From Trabulsiella guamensis ATCC 49490 (GTDB lineage: Bacteria > Pseudomonadota > Gammaproteobacteria > Enterobacterales > Enterobacteriaceae): a stretch of 64,000 bases of DNA. Position 1 is the stretch's first letter, and every line of letters begins with the position of its first letter. Positions 50,912 to 61,243 of the stretch are shown here, piece after piece. The notes beneath the pieces were generated by a model. That model saw nothing but the letters and a program-made list of their open reading frames with translations. It was not told the DNA's origin and ran no database searches. Both the position numbers and the translations under genes were made by a program. The stretch is taken from contig NZ_JMTB01000095.1 in the NCBI RefSeq assembly GCF_000734965.1, forward strand, positions 57,056 through 121,055, in the 5' to 3' direction.

Positions 50912-51075
50912 AGCGTGCTCCTGAACACGGATGCCGGGATGTGGTTTACCTGTGATTTTGTACATATTCACCCGTCATAATCAACCGCTGACGATAGTGA
51001 CATAGAGAATAAAAAAGATTAAGCATCCTCCGTTTTCGCGCTAAGGTGTTGGCACATTCAGGCGAGGGAGCAGTC

Positions 51076-52092
51076 ATGGCGAATAAGGCGCGAGCCACCA
51101 TCAGTGACGTTGCAAAAGCAGCGAAAGCAGGCAAAACCAGTATTTCACGCTATCTCAATGGTGAAAAACATCTGCTTTCCGAGGCCATGCTGGCGCGTAT
51201 CGAAAAAGCCATCGCTGATCTCGACTATCGGCCGAGCCTGATGGCGCGTGGCCTGAAGCATGGCCGCACCCGTTTAATTGGCCTTATCATCGCTGACATC
51301 ACCAACCCCTATTCCGTCCACGTACTGAGCGGCATCGAAGCCGCCTGCCGCGAAAAAGGCTTCACCCCCCTGGTCTGTAATACCAACAACGAAGTTAATC
51401 AGGAACTGCATTATCTCGATCTGCTGCGCAGTTATCAGGTAGAAGGGATTGTCGTGAACGCCGTCGGCATGCGGGAAGAAGGCTTAAACCGTCTGCAACA
51501 GTCAGCGCTGCCAATGGTGCTTATCGACCGCAAAATTCCTGAATTCGCCTGTGACGTCGTCGGTCTCGACAACACCCAGGCCGCCACCACCGCCACCGAG
51601 CATCTGGTCGATCAGGGCTTCGAAGCGCTGCTGTTTCTCAGCGAGCCGCTGGGCACTGTGAATACGCGGCGCGAGCGTCTGAGCGCCTTTCGTGCCACTC
51701 TCGCCCGTTATCCCGGCATTATGGCTGAGAATGCCGAGGTGCCGCTGGCGGACAGCGCTGTTATCGACAATGCCTTGCGCCAGTTCCATACCCGCCATCG
51801 CGGAATGCGTAAAGCGGTCATTTCCGCCAACGGCGCGTTAACGCTGCAGGTCGCCCGCTCGCTGAAACGGCTGGGGCTGCACTGGGGTAGCGATATTGGC
51901 CTGCTGGGGTTCGACGAGCTGGAGTGGGCGGAGCTGGCAGGCGTCGGGATCACCACCCTCAAACAGCCCACCTGGCAGATCGGTTTCGCCGCGGTAGAGC
52001 AGGTGGTGCGCCGCATTGAGGGCAACCACGAACCCATCCGCGAACAGGTTTTTTCCGGTGAACTGATCGTCCGCGGTTCCACAGCCCGTTAA
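51076..52092 (+). CDS. ptxS: LacI-family regulator, PtxS-like
   Basis: 338 residues from ATG 51076 (MANKARATISDVAKAAKAG), with GAGGGAG upstream. N-terminal LacI headpiece (ISDVAKAAKAGKTSISRYLNGE), hinge (MARGLKHGRT) and periplasmic-binding effector domain (GLIIADITNPYSVHVLSGIE). The downstream kgu genes and a PtxS-type operator in between identify it as a likely 2-ketogluconate-responsive repressor. In Pseudomonas PtxS the effector is 2-ketogluconate. Divergent from bisC. Confidence 0.82.
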   Translation: MANKARATISDVAKAAKAGKTSISRYLNGEKHLLSEAMLARIEKAIADLDYRPSLMARGLKHGRTRLIGLIIADITNPYSVHVLSGIEAACREKGFTPLVCNTNNEVNQELHYLDLLRSYQVEGIVVNAVGMREEGLNRLQQSALPMVLIDRKIPEFACDVVGLDNTQAATTATEHLVDQGFEALLFLSEPLGTVNTRRERLSAFRATLARYPGIMAENAEVPLADSAVIDNALRQFHTRHRGMRKAVISANGALTLQVARSLKRLGLHWGSDIGLLGFDELEWAELAGVGITTLKQPTWQIGFAAVEQVVRRIEGNHEPIREQVFSGELIVRGSTAR

Positions 52093-52140
52093 ATTCTCTT
52101 CGTGACTGCGATCATAATTTGAGCAAAGGCGACTTTTCTT

Positions 52141-52154
52141 TGGAATCGGTTCCA
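52141..52154. promoter_or_regulatory. PtxS-type operator upstream of kguE
   Basis: TGGAATCGGTTCCA, a near-perfect 14-base palindrome, against the Pseudomonas PtxS operator TGAAACCGGTTTCA (11 of 14 match). It lies 48 bases before the kguE ATG, in the right place to block the kguEKT promoter. Confidence 0.75.
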
Positions 52155-52202
52155 TTTAGCGTTACTACAAGATTAATGTAGTAACCGCCGGGGAAAGAGC
52201 CG

Positions 52203-52952
52203 ATGGGAAGAAAAATTATCGTTGTTACCGCTGCTTACGGTAACGATCGCATCAAAGCGCTGGGCGGCCAGCGCGCCGTGCTGCCTTTCATTGCTGCCGC
52301 TGGCGCGGACGGCGTCGAAATCCGCCGCGAACTGTTCAGCGAAGAGGAACTCAACCACCTGCCCCGACTGGCGACGGAGATCGAACAGCAGAAATTGCTG
52401 GCCTGTTATTCCGCACCAGAACCGCTGTTTGAACGCGACGGCAAGCTGAACCCACGCATCGGAACATTGCTGCAGGAAGCCCAGACCCTCAACGCGCTGT
52501 GGCTGAAGCTCTCGCTGGGCCATTTCTCGCACAGCGCCGCGCTCGAGCCGCTGCGCGCGATTCTCGCCAACACCGGCATGGCGCTGGTGGTGGAAAACGA
52601 TCAAACCGATTGCGGACAACTGGCGCCGATGCAGCGTTTCAAAGCTGCCTGCCAGGTGCTGAAACTGCCCGTCACGCTGACTTTTGATATGGGCAACTGG
52701 CTGTGGGTGGGGGAATCCCCGGAAGAAGCCGCACATCTACTGGCGCCAGCGGTCAGCTATATCCACGTTAAAGCCGCTGAACCGCATCACCATCATTACC
52801 GCGCCGTGCCGCCGGATAACGCCCCGGCGCGCTGGCTGGCGCTGCTCAACGACCTGCCAGCCGATGCCCCACGCGGCATTGAATTCCCGCTGGAAGGCCG
52901 CGATCTGACCGCCGTCACCCGCCACTACGTCAATTTATTACGCGAGGAGTAA
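52203..52952 (+). CDS. kguE: KguE-like sugar phosphate isomerase/epimerase
   Basis: 249 residues, xylose-isomerase-like TIM barrel. The metal-site pattern is visible strand by strand: VVENDQ, FDMGNW, YIHVKA and GIEFPL. Starts at ATG 52203 after GGGGAAAGAG. KguE is part of Pseudomonas kguEKTD, but its exact reaction is not established there. Three bases separate it from kguK. Confidence 0.8.
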   Translation: MGRKIIVVTAAYGNDRIKALGGQRAVLPFIAAAGADGVEIRRELFSEEELNHLPRLATEIEQQKLLACYSAPEPLFERDGKLNPRIGTLLQEAQTLNALWLKLSLGHFSHSAALEPLRAILANTGMALVVENDQTDCGQLAPMQRFKAACQVLKLPVTLTFDMGNWLWVGESPEEAAHLLAPAVSYIHVKAAEPHHHHYRAVPPDNAPARWLALLNDLPADAPRGIEFPLEGRDLTAVTRHYVNLLREE

Positions 52953-52955
52953 GCC

Positions 52956-53897
52956 ATGGACAAAGCACTGGATGTCATCACGATCGGCGAGGCCATGGCG
53001 ATGTTTGTCGCCAGAGAGACCGGAGATCTGGCTGAGGTTGAGCAGTTTATGAAACGCGTCGCGGGTGCCGAACTGAATGTGGCGACGGGTCTGGCGCGCC
53101 TGGGCCTGAATGTGGGCTGGGTGAGCCGTGTCGGCGACGACAGTTTTGGTCGGTTCGTCCTGAATGGCCTGAAAAAAGAGGGCATTAACGCCGAAGGCGT
53201 GATCCTGGATGGGTGTTATAGAACCGGCTTTCAGTTGAAATCTAAGGTTGAAAATGGAACCGATCCCATCGTGGAGTATTTCCGCAAAGACTCGGCGGCC
53301 AGCCATCTCTCAGTGGACGACTACTACGCCGGATACTTCTCCCGCGCCCGCCATTTGCACCTGAGCGGCGTGGCGGCGGCGCTGTCCCGCACGTCGTACG
53401 AACTGCTTGATCACGCGGCGCGGACGATGAAAGCGCAGGGCAAAACGCTGTCGTTCGATCCGAATCTGCGACCGGTGCTGTGGGAGAGCGAAGCGGAGAT
53501 GGTGGAAAAGCTGAATCAGCTCGCCGTTCAGGCGGACTGGGTGCTACCGGGACTGAAAGAGGGAATGATCCTCACCGGCCGCCAGACGCCGGAAGCAATC
53601 GCCGATTTCTATCTTGATCGCGGCGTGCAGGCCGTAGTGATTAAAACCGGCTCCGACGGCGCCTGGTATAAATCGGCGACCGGTGAAAAAGGCGCCGTAG
53701 CCGCCGTCAAAGTGGAAAACGTCGTGGATACCGTAGGGGCGGGTGATGGTTTTGCGGTTGGCGTCATCAGTGCCCTGCTGGAAGGAAAAACACTGCACCA
53801 GGCCGTCGCGCGAGGCAATAAAATCGGCTCGTTGGCGATTCAGGTGCAAGGAGACAGTGAAGGTCTGCCGACCCGTGACGCCCTTGGCGAAGCGTGA
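52956..53897 (+). CDS. kguK: 2-ketogluconate kinase KguK (PfkB family)
   Basis: 313 residues, ribokinase fold: AGAELNVATGLARLG near residue 35, FDPNLRPVLW in the middle and the catalytic motif DTVGAGDGFAVGV. A related fold to kdgK elsewhere in the window but clearly distinct. Position between kguE and kguT suggests it phosphorylates 2-keto-D-gluconate to the 6-phosphate; a KDG kinase role cannot be ruled out from sequence. GAGGAG precedes the ATG. Confidence 0.83.
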   Translation: MDKALDVITIGEAMAMFVARETGDLAEVEQFMKRVAGAELNVATGLARLGLNVGWVSRVGDDSFGRFVLNGLKKEGINAEGVILDGCYRTGFQLKSKVENGTDPIVEYFRKDSAASHLSVDDYYAGYFSRARHLHLSGVAAALSRTSYELLDHAARTMKAQGKTLSFDPNLRPVLWESEAEMVEKLNQLAVQADWVLPGLKEGMILTGRQTPEAIADFYLDRGVQAVVIKTGSDGAWYKSATGEKGAVAAVKVENVVDTVGAGDGFAVGVISALLEGKTLHQAVARGNKIGSLAIQVQGDSEGLPTRDALGEA

Positions 53898-53976
53898 CAG
53901 GCATTGTGCATAAATAACAGCCACCGTGTACCCTACCGTCAACGGCGGCACTCACCTCATACCCAGAGGCAAGCCT

Positions 53977-55257
53977 ATGAACAGTTCTACAAATGCAGCT
54001 AAACGCTGGTGGTACATCATGCCAATCGTGTTTATCACGTACAGCCTGGCGTATCTCGACCGTGCAAACTTCAGCTTCGCCTCCGCGGCGGGCATTAACG
54101 ACGATCTGAATATTACCAAAGGGGTGTCATCCCTGCTCGGGGCGCTCTTCTTCCTCGGCTATTTCTTCTTCCAGATCCCCGGCGCGATTTACGCCGAACG
54201 CCGCAGCGTGCGCAAACTGATTTTCGTGTGCCTGATCCTGTGGGGCGCATGCGCGTCGCTGACCGGCGTCGTGAACAACATTCCGGCACTGGCGGCAATT
54301 CGCTTTATTCTCGGTGTGGTAGAAGCGGCAGTCATGCCCGCCATGCTGATTTACATCAGTAACTGGTTCACAAAATCAGAACGCTCACGCGCTAACACGT
54401 TCCTGATCCTCGGGAACCCAGTGACGGTGCTGTGGATGTCGGTAGTCTCCGGCTATCTGATCCAGGCGTTCGGCTGGCGCGAAATGTTCATCATCGAAGG
54501 GGTGCCTGCCATTCTGTGGGCCTTCTGCTGGTGGGTACTGGTGAAAGACAAACCGGCGCAGGTGGGTTGGTTGTCTGACGCAGAAAAATCCGCATTACAG
54601 GCACAGCTGGAACAGGAACAGCAAGGCATCAAAGCCGTCCGTAACTACGGCGAAGCGTTCCGTTCCCGCAACGTGATCCTGCTGTGCATGCAGTATTTTG
54701 CCTGGAGTATCGGCGTGTATGGCTTCGTACTGTGGCTGCCATCGATTATCCGTTCCGGTGGTGAAAACCTCGGCATGGTCGAAGTGGGCTGGCTCTCGTC
54801 CGTGCCTTACCTGGCCGCGACCATTGCAATGATTGTCGCCTCCTGGGCCTCTGACAAATTGCAAAACCGCAAACTGTTCGTCTGGCCACTGCTGCTGATT
54901 GGCGCGTTCGCATTCATCGGTTCGTGGGCTGTGGGCGCCAATAACTTCTGGGCGTCGTACACCCTGCTGGTGATTGCCGGTGCGGCGATGTATGCCCCGT
55001 ATGGCCCGTTCTTCGCCATCATCCCCGAAATGCTGCCGCGTAACGTGGCGGGCGGCGCGATGGCGTTGATCAACAGTATGGGCGCGCTCGGCTCGTTCTT
55101 CGGCTCCTGGTTTGTGGGCTATCTGAACGGCTCTACCGGCAGCCCGTCCGCATCATACATATTCATGGGAGTGGCACTTTTCGCCTCAGTATGGCTAACT
55201 CTGATTGTTAAGCCTGCTAATAATCAACAACTCCCGGCAGGCGCTCGTCACGCCTGA
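53977..55257 (+). CDS. kguT: 2-ketogluconate MFS transporter KguT
   Basis: 426 residues from ATG 53977 ([12 protein letters not shown]), with AGAGGC 7 bases upstream. Anion:cation symporter branch of the [13 protein letters not shown] in helix 1 and [17 protein letters not shown] after helix 2 are the family hallmarks, twelve helices. Substrate inferred from the cluster. About 80 bases separate it from kguK; ghrB follows after 23 bases. Confidence 0.85.
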   Translation: MNSSTNAAKRWWYIMPIVFITYSLAYLDRANFSFASAAGINDDLNITKGVSSLLGALFFLGYFFFQIPGAIYAERRSVRKLIFVCLILWGACASLTGVVNNIPALAAIRFILGVVEAAVMPAMLIYISNWFTKSERSRANTFLILGNPVTVLWMSVVSGYLIQAFGWREMFIIEGVPAILWAFCWWVLVKDKPAQVGWLSDAEKSALQAQLEQEQQGIKAVRNYGEAFRSRNVILLCMQYFAWSIGVYGFVLWLPSIIRSGGENLGMVEVGWLSSVPYLAATIAMIVASWASDKLQNRKLFVWPLLLIGAFAFIGSWAVGANNFWASYTLLVIAGAAMYAPYGPFFAIIPEMLPRNVAGGAMALINSMGALGSFFGSWFVGYLNGSTGSPSASYIFMGVALFASVWLTLIVKPANNQQLPAGARHA

Positions 55258-55280
55258 TTACGCAAACTATGGAGATACGC

Positions 55281-56252
55281 ATGAAGCCGTCAGTCATTCT
55301 CTACAAAACGCTCCCGGACGATCTGCTGCAACGTCTGGAAGACCACTTTACCGTTACGCAGGTGAAAAACCTGCACCCGGAAACGGTTGAACAGCACGCA
55401 GAGGCTTTCGCGCATGCGGTTGGCTTACTGGGCTCCAGCGAGAAAGTGGACGTGGCGCTGCTGGAGAAGATGCCGGTGCTTCGTGCGACCTCCACGGTGT
55501 CAGTGGGTTATGACAACTTTGATGTCGATGCGCTGAACGCCCGGAACATTCTGTTGATGCACACGCCCACCGTGCTCACTGAAACGGTGGCCGACACCCT
55601 GATGACGCTGGTCCTGAGCACTGCGCGTCGGGTGGTGGAAGTCGCAGAACGCGTGAAAGCCGGCGAATGGACGAAAAGCATCGGTCCTGACTGGTTCGGC
55701 GTGGATGTGCATCATAAGACGCTCGGTATCGTCGGGATGGGGCGCATCGGCATGGCGCTGGCCCAGCGCGCGCATTTCGGTTTTAACATGCCGATTCTCT
55801 ATCACGCGCGCCGCCGTCACGAGGCAGCGGAAACCCGCTTCAACGCGCGCTACTGTGATCTGGATACCTTGTTGCAGGAAGCGGATTTTGTCTGCCTGAT
55901 CCTGCCGCTGACTGACGAGACGCGTCACCTGTTTGGTGCTGAGCAGTTCAAAAAAATGAAATCATCCGCCATTTTCATCAACGCTGGTCGCGGACCGGTG
56001 GTGGATGAGTCAGCGCTTATCGCCGCACTTCAGCAGGGCGAAATCCACGCCGCCGGGCTGGACGTGTTCGAGAAAGAGCCGTTACCGGTGGATTCACCGC
56101 TGTTGTCGCTGCCGAATGTGGTGGCGCTGCCGCACATCGGCTCAGCCACGCACGAGACGCGCTACAACATGGCGGCAACGGCAGTGGACAATCTGATTGA
56201 TGCGCTGAATGGCAAGGTGGACAAGAACTGCGTGAACCCGCAGGTAGTGTGA
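55281..56252 (+). CDS. ghrB: Glyoxylate/hydroxypyruvate/2-ketogluconate reductase B
   Basis: 323 residues; ATG 55281 ([10 protein letters not shown]. coli start) with GGAG 6 bases upstream. D-isomer 2-hydroxyacid dehydrogenase: NAD(P) motif [15 protein letters not shown], catalytic Arg in [10 protein letters not shown], Glu in DVFEKEP and His in [10 protein letters not shown]. coli GhrB reduces 2-ketogluconate as well as glyoxylate and hydroxypyruvate. Here it occupies the kguD place (2-ketogluconate-6-phosphate reductase), giving 6-phosphogluconate. Confidence 0.94.
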   Translation: MKPSVILYKTLPDDLLQRLEDHFTVTQVKNLHPETVEQHAEAFAHAVGLLGSSEKVDVALLEKMPVLRATSTVSVGYDNFDVDALNARNILLMHTPTVLTETVADTLMTLVLSTARRVVEVAERVKAGEWTKSIGPDWFGVDVHHKTLGIVGMGRIGMALAQRAHFGFNMPILYHARRRHEAAETRFNARYCDLDTLLQEADFVCLILPLTDETRHLFGAEQFKKMKSSAIFINAGRGPVVDESALIAALQQGEIHAAGLDVFEKEPLPVDSPLLSLPNVVALPHIGSATHETRYNMAATAVDNLIDALNGKVDKNCVNPQVV

Positions 56253-56262
56253 AGTTATACAA

Positions 56263-56293
56263 CCGGGTGAACGTGTGGTCACCCGGCTTTTAT
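56263..56293. terminator. Terminator between ghrB and yiaF
   Basis: CCGGGTGA-ACGTGTGG-TCACCCGG followed by CTTTTAT on the plus strand; both convergent genes may use it. Confidence 0.82.
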
Positions 56294-56297
56294 CATC

Positions 56298-57008
56298 TTA
56301 GCGTGTGGCTTCGACCGCGCTGCTCCAGGCCTGGCTGAATGCCTGATGCTGCGCCGCCAGAGGACCAATCAGCGTATTGTACTGGCTGGCCTGCTGTGAC
56401 GTCGGGAATTGAATGCCGTTTGCCACAAAGCTCACCTGCGTACCCTGCTGCGCGACAAAATCCCCCACCTGCACCAGTTGTTGAGTGAATACCTGCGCCG
56501 CCGGGATCAACGGTTGCAACGCGTTCGCCGGCGTCGTCACCACTTTTGTGTATACCTGGTCAAACACCGGTTTTAAATCTTCCGGCTGTTTCAGCGCAGC
56601 ATGCGCGGCATCGGCCTGCATTTTGGCATTTTCCAGTTGTTGGCTCAGCACGCCCAGCGCGCCGTTCGCCTGGCGCAGCGGTTCACGTTGCGTCATGTAA
56701 TCCTGCGGTACACGAATGGCGTTTACGCTGTCCACCACCGGGCGCAGACCTGCATCCATCGCCTGGCTGACCTGTTGAGAATAGCCATACAGCACGGCGT
56801 AATCGGAAACGAAAGGTCCGAACTGTTTTTTCTGATCTGCGGTCAGGGTAGGCAACCGTTCGCCGCTACGCATCACCGTATTCTGTAAAAAGTCGACAAA
56901 CGCCTTGCGCTGATCGCCTTCTTTATCAAAACACCCGCTCAGGCTAACCACCATTAATAACGCCGCAACAGGCGCAAACCAGCGAGAGCAGGACTTTCCT
57001 GTCGCCAT
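56298..57008 (-). CDS. yiaF: Lipoprotein YiaF (DUF3053)
   Basis: 236 residues, E. coli length, from ATG 57008 (MATGKSCSRW); the frame is open to 57122 but that region has no conserved start. Lipoprotein signal with lipobox LSGC near residue 26, then an all-helical, Gln-rich periplasmic domain. The residue after Cys is Phe, not Asp, so outer-membrane sorting by the +2 rule is likely. Function unknown. Confidence 0.93.
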   Translation of the reverse strand: MATGKSCSRWFAPVAALLMVVSLSGCFDKEGDQRKAFVDFLQNTVMRSGERLPTLTADQKKQFGPFVSDYAVLYGYSQQVSQAMDAGLRPVVDSVNAIRVPQDYMTQREPLRQANGALGVLSQQLENAKMQADAAHAALKQPEDLKPVFDQVYTKVVTTPANALQPLIPAAQVFTQQLVQVGDFVAQQGTQVSFVANGIQFPTSQQASQYNTLIGPLAAQHQAFSQAWSSAVEATR

Positions 57009-57365
57009 TTTTCTTACTCCTTTCAGCAAAAAACGCGCAAACTGGCACACGTGTGCCTGACGCTGACAAGGATAGTCCAGGTCAGCGCGGCAAGATACCT
57101 TTTCCTTACCTTCCAGGTGCAAAAAAGCAACAGAAGATCCTGCTACGCCTCACCTGTATTGCTACTTTTGTGAAGAGTATTTACAAAAAAATTCATTGTC
57201 GGACCTGGCGTGATTTTTCAATGTATTACCCTTTCGTTGCAAAAAGCTGAAACGCATCAGGCCTGGAAAGCATCGCAACGAAATCGATCCCAGGGGAAAT
57301 AACTGACTATGATTAATGAGCTCTTGTTATTCACGATCCCGCAGTGTGATTCAGAGGAGTTCTCA
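57009..57365. other. yiaF–yiaG divergent intergenic region
   Basis: 357 bases holding the two divergent promoters. The only strong signal is GAGGAG before yiaG. I see no repeat, operator or small gene with a usable ribosome binding site. Confidence 0.5.
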
Positions 57366-57656
57366 ATGGAATATAAAGATCCTGAGTTTGATCTGTTAGG
57401 CAGTCTGGAACAGATTGTCTTTAAAGATGCATCGCAGTTTGTCACCCTGAAGCCGGCGGCTTCAACCCTTATTGATTTTGAACAGTTACGAAAAGGTACC
57501 GGGTTGAAGCTGGACGAATTCGCCAGAGCAATGGGCGTCAGTGTGACGATGGTGAAAGAGTGGGAGTCGAAACGCGTGAGACCTTCCGCCACCGAGCTGA
57601 ACCTGATGCGTCTGATGCAGGCAAACCCGCAGGTCTCCAGGTTGTTAACAGATTGA
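57366..57656 (+). CDS. yiaG: HTH (Xre-type) regulator YiaG
   Basis: 96 residues from ATG 57366 (MEYKDPEFDL) after GAGGAG; E. coli length. C-terminal Xre-type helix-turn-helix (LDEFARAMGVSVTMVKEWESKRVRPS), as in MqsA-type antitoxin and HigA-like proteins. No toxin partner gene adjoins it: upstream is the divergent yiaF, downstream cspA. Function unknown. Confidence 0.92.
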   Translation: MEYKDPEFDLLGSLEQIVFKDASQFVTLKPAASTLIDFEQLRKGTGLKLDEFARAMGVSVTMVKEWESKRVRPSATELNLMRLMQANPQVSRLLTD

Positions 57657-57681
57657 GTTTATCTCAAATGAGATAGTACCG

Positions 57682-57714
57682 ACGGTCCTGAAAAACAGGA
57701 CCGTTTTCTTTTTG
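57682..57714 (+). terminator. Terminator of yiaG
   Basis: ACGGTCCTG-AAAAA-CAGGACCGT followed by TTTCTTTTT, 26 bases after the yiaG stop. Confidence 0.92.
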
Positions 57715-57727
57715 GGAAAGAAAAACA

Positions 57728-57756
57728 TTGCTATCGAAGTCTCAACGTGCGTTAAT
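57728..57756 (+). promoter_or_regulatory. cspA promoter
   Basis: TTGCTA, 17 bases, GTTAAT, at the same distance from the leader as the E. coli cspA promoter (TTGCAT / CTTAAT). Confidence 0.75.
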
Positions 57757-57757
57757 G

Positions 57758-57916
57758 ACGCCGGTTTGATTTACAGACCATAAAGCAGTTGAGCTGAGCA
57801 GTCCTCTCATAGGTTGTCCGTTGATACCCTCGTAGTGACCTTCCCTTTATGCTTCAAATCTGTAATCCATACCATTATTGCCATCTGGCAGCACACTTAC
57901 ATTAAAGGAAATCACT
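57758..57916 (+). promoter_or_regulatory. cspA 5' leader (cold-responsive RNA, cold box)
   Basis: About 158 bases, close to the 159-base E. coli leader. The cold box region near its start (GGTTTGATTTACAGACC) and the conserved block GTTGATACCCTCGTAGTG are recognisable, followed by GCTTCAAATCTGTAA and AAAGGAAATCACT before the ATG. In E. coli this leader refolds at low temperature to expose the ribosome binding site and stabilise the mRNA. Confidence 0.88.
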
Positions 57917-58129
57917 ATGTCTAACAAAATGACTGGTATCGTAAAATGGTTCAACGCTGATAAAGGCTTCGGCTTCATCACTCCGGACGACGGCTCTAAA
58001 GACCTGTTCGTTCACTTCTCTGCTATCCAGAACGATGGCTACAAATCTCTTGATGAAGGCCAGAAAGTATCCTTCACCATCGAAAACGGCGCTAAAGGCC
58101 CGGCTGCTGGTAACGTAACCAGCCTGTAA
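57917..58129 (+). CDS. cspA: Major cold shock protein CspA
   Basis: 70-residue RNA chaperone, OB-fold, nearly identical to E. coli CspA. RNP1 is KGFGFI and RNP2 LFVHFSA. ATG 57917 ([12 protein letters not shown]) has AAAGGA upstream. Differences from E. coli are few (Asn for Gly at residue 3, Leu for Val before FVHF, Asn for Ser in IENGAK). Confidence 0.98.
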   Translation: MSNKMTGIVKWFNADKGFGFITPDDGSKDLFVHFSAIQNDGYKSLDEGQKVSFTIENGAKGPAAGNVTSL

Positions 58130-58166
58130 GCCTGCCTGAGAGCCTGTTTCTGGCTCTGTAGCACGT

Positions 58167-58198
58167 AAAGATCCTCGTCAATGACGGGGATTTTTTTT
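58167..58198 (+). terminator. Terminator of cspA
   Basis: AAAGATCCTCGTC-AAT-GACGGGGATTT followed by a run of T. Eight T in total at the end. Confidence 0.92.
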
Positions 58199-58252
58199 GC
58201 CTGTCACACGGGTAACTTGCCCGGCTGGCAGAACGCCGCCGGGCTCAGGGGT

Positions 58253-60322
58253 TTACTGCAACAGCGAAATATCCGCCACCTGCAGGAACAGCTCGCGCAG
58301 TTTGGACAGCAGCGTCAGACGGTTGATACGCACGTCTTTATCTTCAGCGTTTACCATCACTTTATCGAAGAACGCATCGACCGGCTCGCGCAGGGCCGCC
58401 AGTTCGATCAGCGCTTCCTGATAGCGGCCTTCGGCGAAGAACGGCTGGAGTTTGTCGCGCAACACCACCAGATGCGTGGCGAGCTTGATCTCTTCGGCTT
58501 CTTTCAGCACAGAGGCGTGAACGGCATCGTTCAGTACTTCGTCTGATTTCGCGAGGATGTTCGAAACGCGTTTGTTGGCAGCCGCCAGCGCCGCCGCTTC
58601 GTCGAGCGTACGGAAGTGGGAGACCGCCTTCATGCGGGCATCGAAATCAGCCGGACGGGTCGGACGACGCGCCAGCACCGCCTGAATGGTGTCGACTGTG
58701 TAACCTTCGTCCTGATACCAGGCGCGGAAACGGCCGAGCATGAAGTCGATAACATCATCCACGACGTTCGCGTTGGTCAGTTTATCGCCGTACAGACGTA
58801 CCGCTTCTTCGGTGAGGGTCTGCAGATCCAACGACAGGTTTTTCTCAACAATGATGCGCAGCACGCCGAGCGCGGCACGACGCAGCGCGAACGGGTCTTT
58901 ATCACCCTTCGGATGCTGACCAATGCCGAAGATACCCGCGAGGGTGTCCATCTTGTCGGCAATCGCCAGCGCACAAGCCACCGGGTTAGACGGCAGGTCG
59001 TCACCGGCAAAACGTGGCTGATATTGCTCATTCAGCGCCACTGCAACGTCTTCCGCTTCGCCGTCATGACGCGCGTAGTGCATACCCATCACGCCCTGGG
59101 TGTCGGTGAATTCGAACACCATGTTGGTCATCAGGTCGCACTTGGAGAGTAAACCGGCGCGGGTCGCGTGGTTAACATCAGCGCCTGTCTGTGCGGCAAT
59201 CCAGCCCGCCAGTGCCTGAATGCGATCAGTTTTGTCGCGCAGGGTGCCCAGCTGCTGCTGGAACAGCACGGTCTGCAGACGCGGCAGGTTGTCTTCCAGA
59301 CGCTTTTTACGGTCGGTTTTGAAGAAGAATTCGGCATCGGCCAGACGCGGACGCACTACTTTTTCGTTACCGGAGATAATCTGCTGCGGATCTTTCGACT
59401 CGATGTTAGCCACAAAGATAAAGTTCGGCAGCAGTTTGCCGTCAGCGGCGTAGACCGGGAAATATTTCTGGTCGCCTTTCATGGTGTAAACCAGCGCTTC
59501 CGCCGGAACCGCGAGGAATTTCTCTTCAAATTTCGCGGTCAACACCACCGGCCATTCCACCAGCGAGGTGACCTCTTCCAGCAGACTTTCGCTCAGATCG
59601 GCTTTTCCGCCAATTTTGCGCGCCGCGTCTTCTGCATCGGCTTTTATTTTGGCTTTACGCGCGGCGTAATCCGCCACCACTTTGCCGCGTTCCAGCAGGA
59701 TCTGCGGGTACTGATCGGCATTGTCGATGGTGAATTCCGGCTCGCCCATAAAGCGGTGACCGCGGATCACGCGATCGGAATCGATACCCAGAATGGTTGC
59801 CGGGATGAGTTTGTCGCCCAACAGCAGGGTGACGGTATGTACCGGACGCACAAAATGGACATCAGACGCGCCCCAGCGCATCAGTTTCGGGATCGGCAGT
59901 TTCGCCAGAGAGGTCGCCACCATGTTCGGCAGCAGCGCTTCTGCGCTTTCGCCTTTCACATGGGCACGGTACAGCAGCCACTCGCCTTTGTCAGTGGTCA
60001 GACGCTCGGCCTGGTCAACGGTGATACCGCAACCTCGCGCCCAGCCTTCCGCCGCTTTGCTCGGTTTCCCTTCAGCGTCAAACGCCTGGGAAATCGCCGG
60101 GCCGCGTTTTTCGACTTCGCGATCCGGCTGAGAGGCCGCCAGACGGGCAACTTTTAGCGCCAGACGGCGCGGTGCGGCAAACCATTCAACGTTGCCGTGA
60201 GCGATGCCGGCGTTATCCAGCTCCGCAGTAAAGTTCGCAGCAAAGGATTCTGCCAGGCTGCGCAGGGCTTTCGGTGGCAGCTCTTCAGTGCCAATTTCCA
60301 CCAGAAAAGTATTCTCAGACAT
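58253..60322 (-). CDS. glyS: Glycine–tRNA ligase beta subunit
   Basis: 689 residues, E. coli length. Beta subunit of the (alpha-beta)2 bacterial GlyRS; binds tRNA-Gly. N-terminal [22 protein letters not shown]-like middle region, and a C-terminal DALR-type anticodon-binding domain (about 580–680). ATG at 60322, 9 bases after the glyQ stop; translated from one glyQS transcript. Confidence 0.98.
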   Translation of the reverse strand: MSENTFLVEIGTEELPPKALRSLAESFAANFTAELDNAGIAHGNVEWFAAPRRLALKVARLAASQPDREVEKRGPAISQAFDAEGKPSKAAEGWARGCGITVDQAERLTTDKGEWLLYRAHVKGESAEALLPNMVATSLAKLPIPKLMRWGASDVHFVRPVHTVTLLLGDKLIPATILGIDSDRVIRGHRFMGEPEFTIDNADQYPQILLERGKVVADYAARKAKIKADAEDAARKIGGKADLSESLLEEVTSLVEWPVVLTAKFEEKFLAVPAEALVYTMKGDQKYFPVYAADGKLLPNFIFVANIESKDPQQIISGNEKVVRPRLADAEFFFKTDRKKRLEDNLPRLQTVLFQQQLGTLRDKTDRIQALAGWIAAQTGADVNHATRAGLLSKCDLMTNMVFEFTDTQGVMGMHYARHDGEAEDVAVALNEQYQPRFAGDDLPSNPVACALAIADKMDTLAGIFGIGQHPKGDKDPFALRRAALGVLRIIVEKNLSLDLQTLTEEAVRLYGDKLTNANVVDDVIDFMLGRFRAWYQDEGYTVDTIQAVLARRPTRPADFDARMKAVSHFRTLDEAAALAAANKRVSNILAKSDEVLNDAVHASVLKEAEEIKLATHLVVLRDKLQPFFAEGRYQEALIELAALREPVDAFFDKVMVNAEDKDVRINRLTLLSKLRELFLQVADISLLQ

Positions 60323-60331
60323 GGCCGCCTC

Positions 60332-61243
60332 TTAGTTGTCTCTGTTGCACATCGGGAAGCCAAGGGCTTCACGGGAAGCGTAGTAAGCTTCTGCCACTGC
60401 TTTCGTCAGGGTGCGAATGCGCAGAATGTAGCGCTGACGCTCGGTGACAGAGATGGCTTTACGCGCATCCAGCAGGTTGAAGCTGTGGGCGGCCTTCAGA
60501 ATACGCTCGTAGGCAGGCAGCGGCAGCGGGGTTTCCAGCGCCAGCAGATGCTGCGCTTCTTTCTCGTACTGCTCGAAGCAGGTGAACAGGAAGTCCACAT
60601 CCGCGTATTCGAAGTTGTAGGTGGATTGCTCCACTTCGTTCTGATGGAACACATCGCCGTAGGTGGTTTTACCCAGCGGACCGTTGCTCCAGACCAGGTC
60701 GTAAACGCTGTCCACGCCCTGAATGTACATCGCCAGACGTTCCAGACCGTAGGTGATTTCACCGGTCACCGGCTTACACTCCAGACCGCCGACCTGCTGG
60801 AAGTAGGTGAACTGCGTCACTTCCATACCGTTCAGCCACACTTCCCAGCCGAGACCCCAGGCGCCCAGCGTCGGGTTTTCCCAGTTGTCTTCCACGAAGC
60901 GAATATCATGAATGGTTGGATCCATACCCAGCTCTTTCAGGGACCCGAGGTACAGCTCCTGAATGTTGTCCGGCGACGGTTTAATGATCACCTGGAACTG
61001 ATAGTAGTGCTGTAAACGGTTCGGGTTTTCGCCATAGCGGCCGTCAGTCGGGCGGCGGGAAGGCTGCACATACGCAGCAGCAATGGGTTCCGGCCCCAGT
61101 GCCCGCAGGCAGGTCATAGGGTGAGAAGTCCCGGCGCCAACTTCCATGTCCAGTGGTTGAACAATGGTGCAGCCCTGACGAGCCCAGTAATCCTGTAAGG
61201 TCAGGATCAGGCCCTGGAAGGTCCTGGTATCAAACTTTTGCAT
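60332..61243 (-). CDS. glyQ: Glycine–tRNA ligase alpha subunit
   Basis: 303 residues, E. coli length. Class II catalytic subunit forming glycyl-adenylate: motif region [15 protein letters not shown]-type near residue 35 ([23 protein letters not shown]), [19 protein letters not shown] (motif 2) and the C-terminal helix. Starts at ATG 61243; promoter lies in the 146-bp gap to ysaB. Confidence 0.98.
   Translation of the reverse strand: MQKFDTRTFQGLILTLQDYWARQGCTIVQPLDMEVGAGTSHPMTCLRALGPEPIAAAYVQPSRRPTDGRYGENPNRLQHYYQFQVIIKPSPDNIQELYLGSLKELGMDPTIHDIRFVEDNWENPTLGAWGLGWEVWLNGMEVTQFTYFQQVGGLECKPVTGEITYGLERLAMYIQGVDSVYDLVWSNGPLGKTTYGDVFHQNEVEQSTYNFEYADVDFLFTCFEQYEKEAQHLLALETPLPLPAYERILKAAHSFNLLDARKAISVTERQRYILRIRTLTKAVAEAYYASREALGFPMCNRDN

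Noticed and set aside
57366-57656. yiaG as the antitoxin of a toxin–antitoxin pair
   Set aside because: The fold is HigA/MqsA-like but no toxin-sized gene adjoins it on either side.
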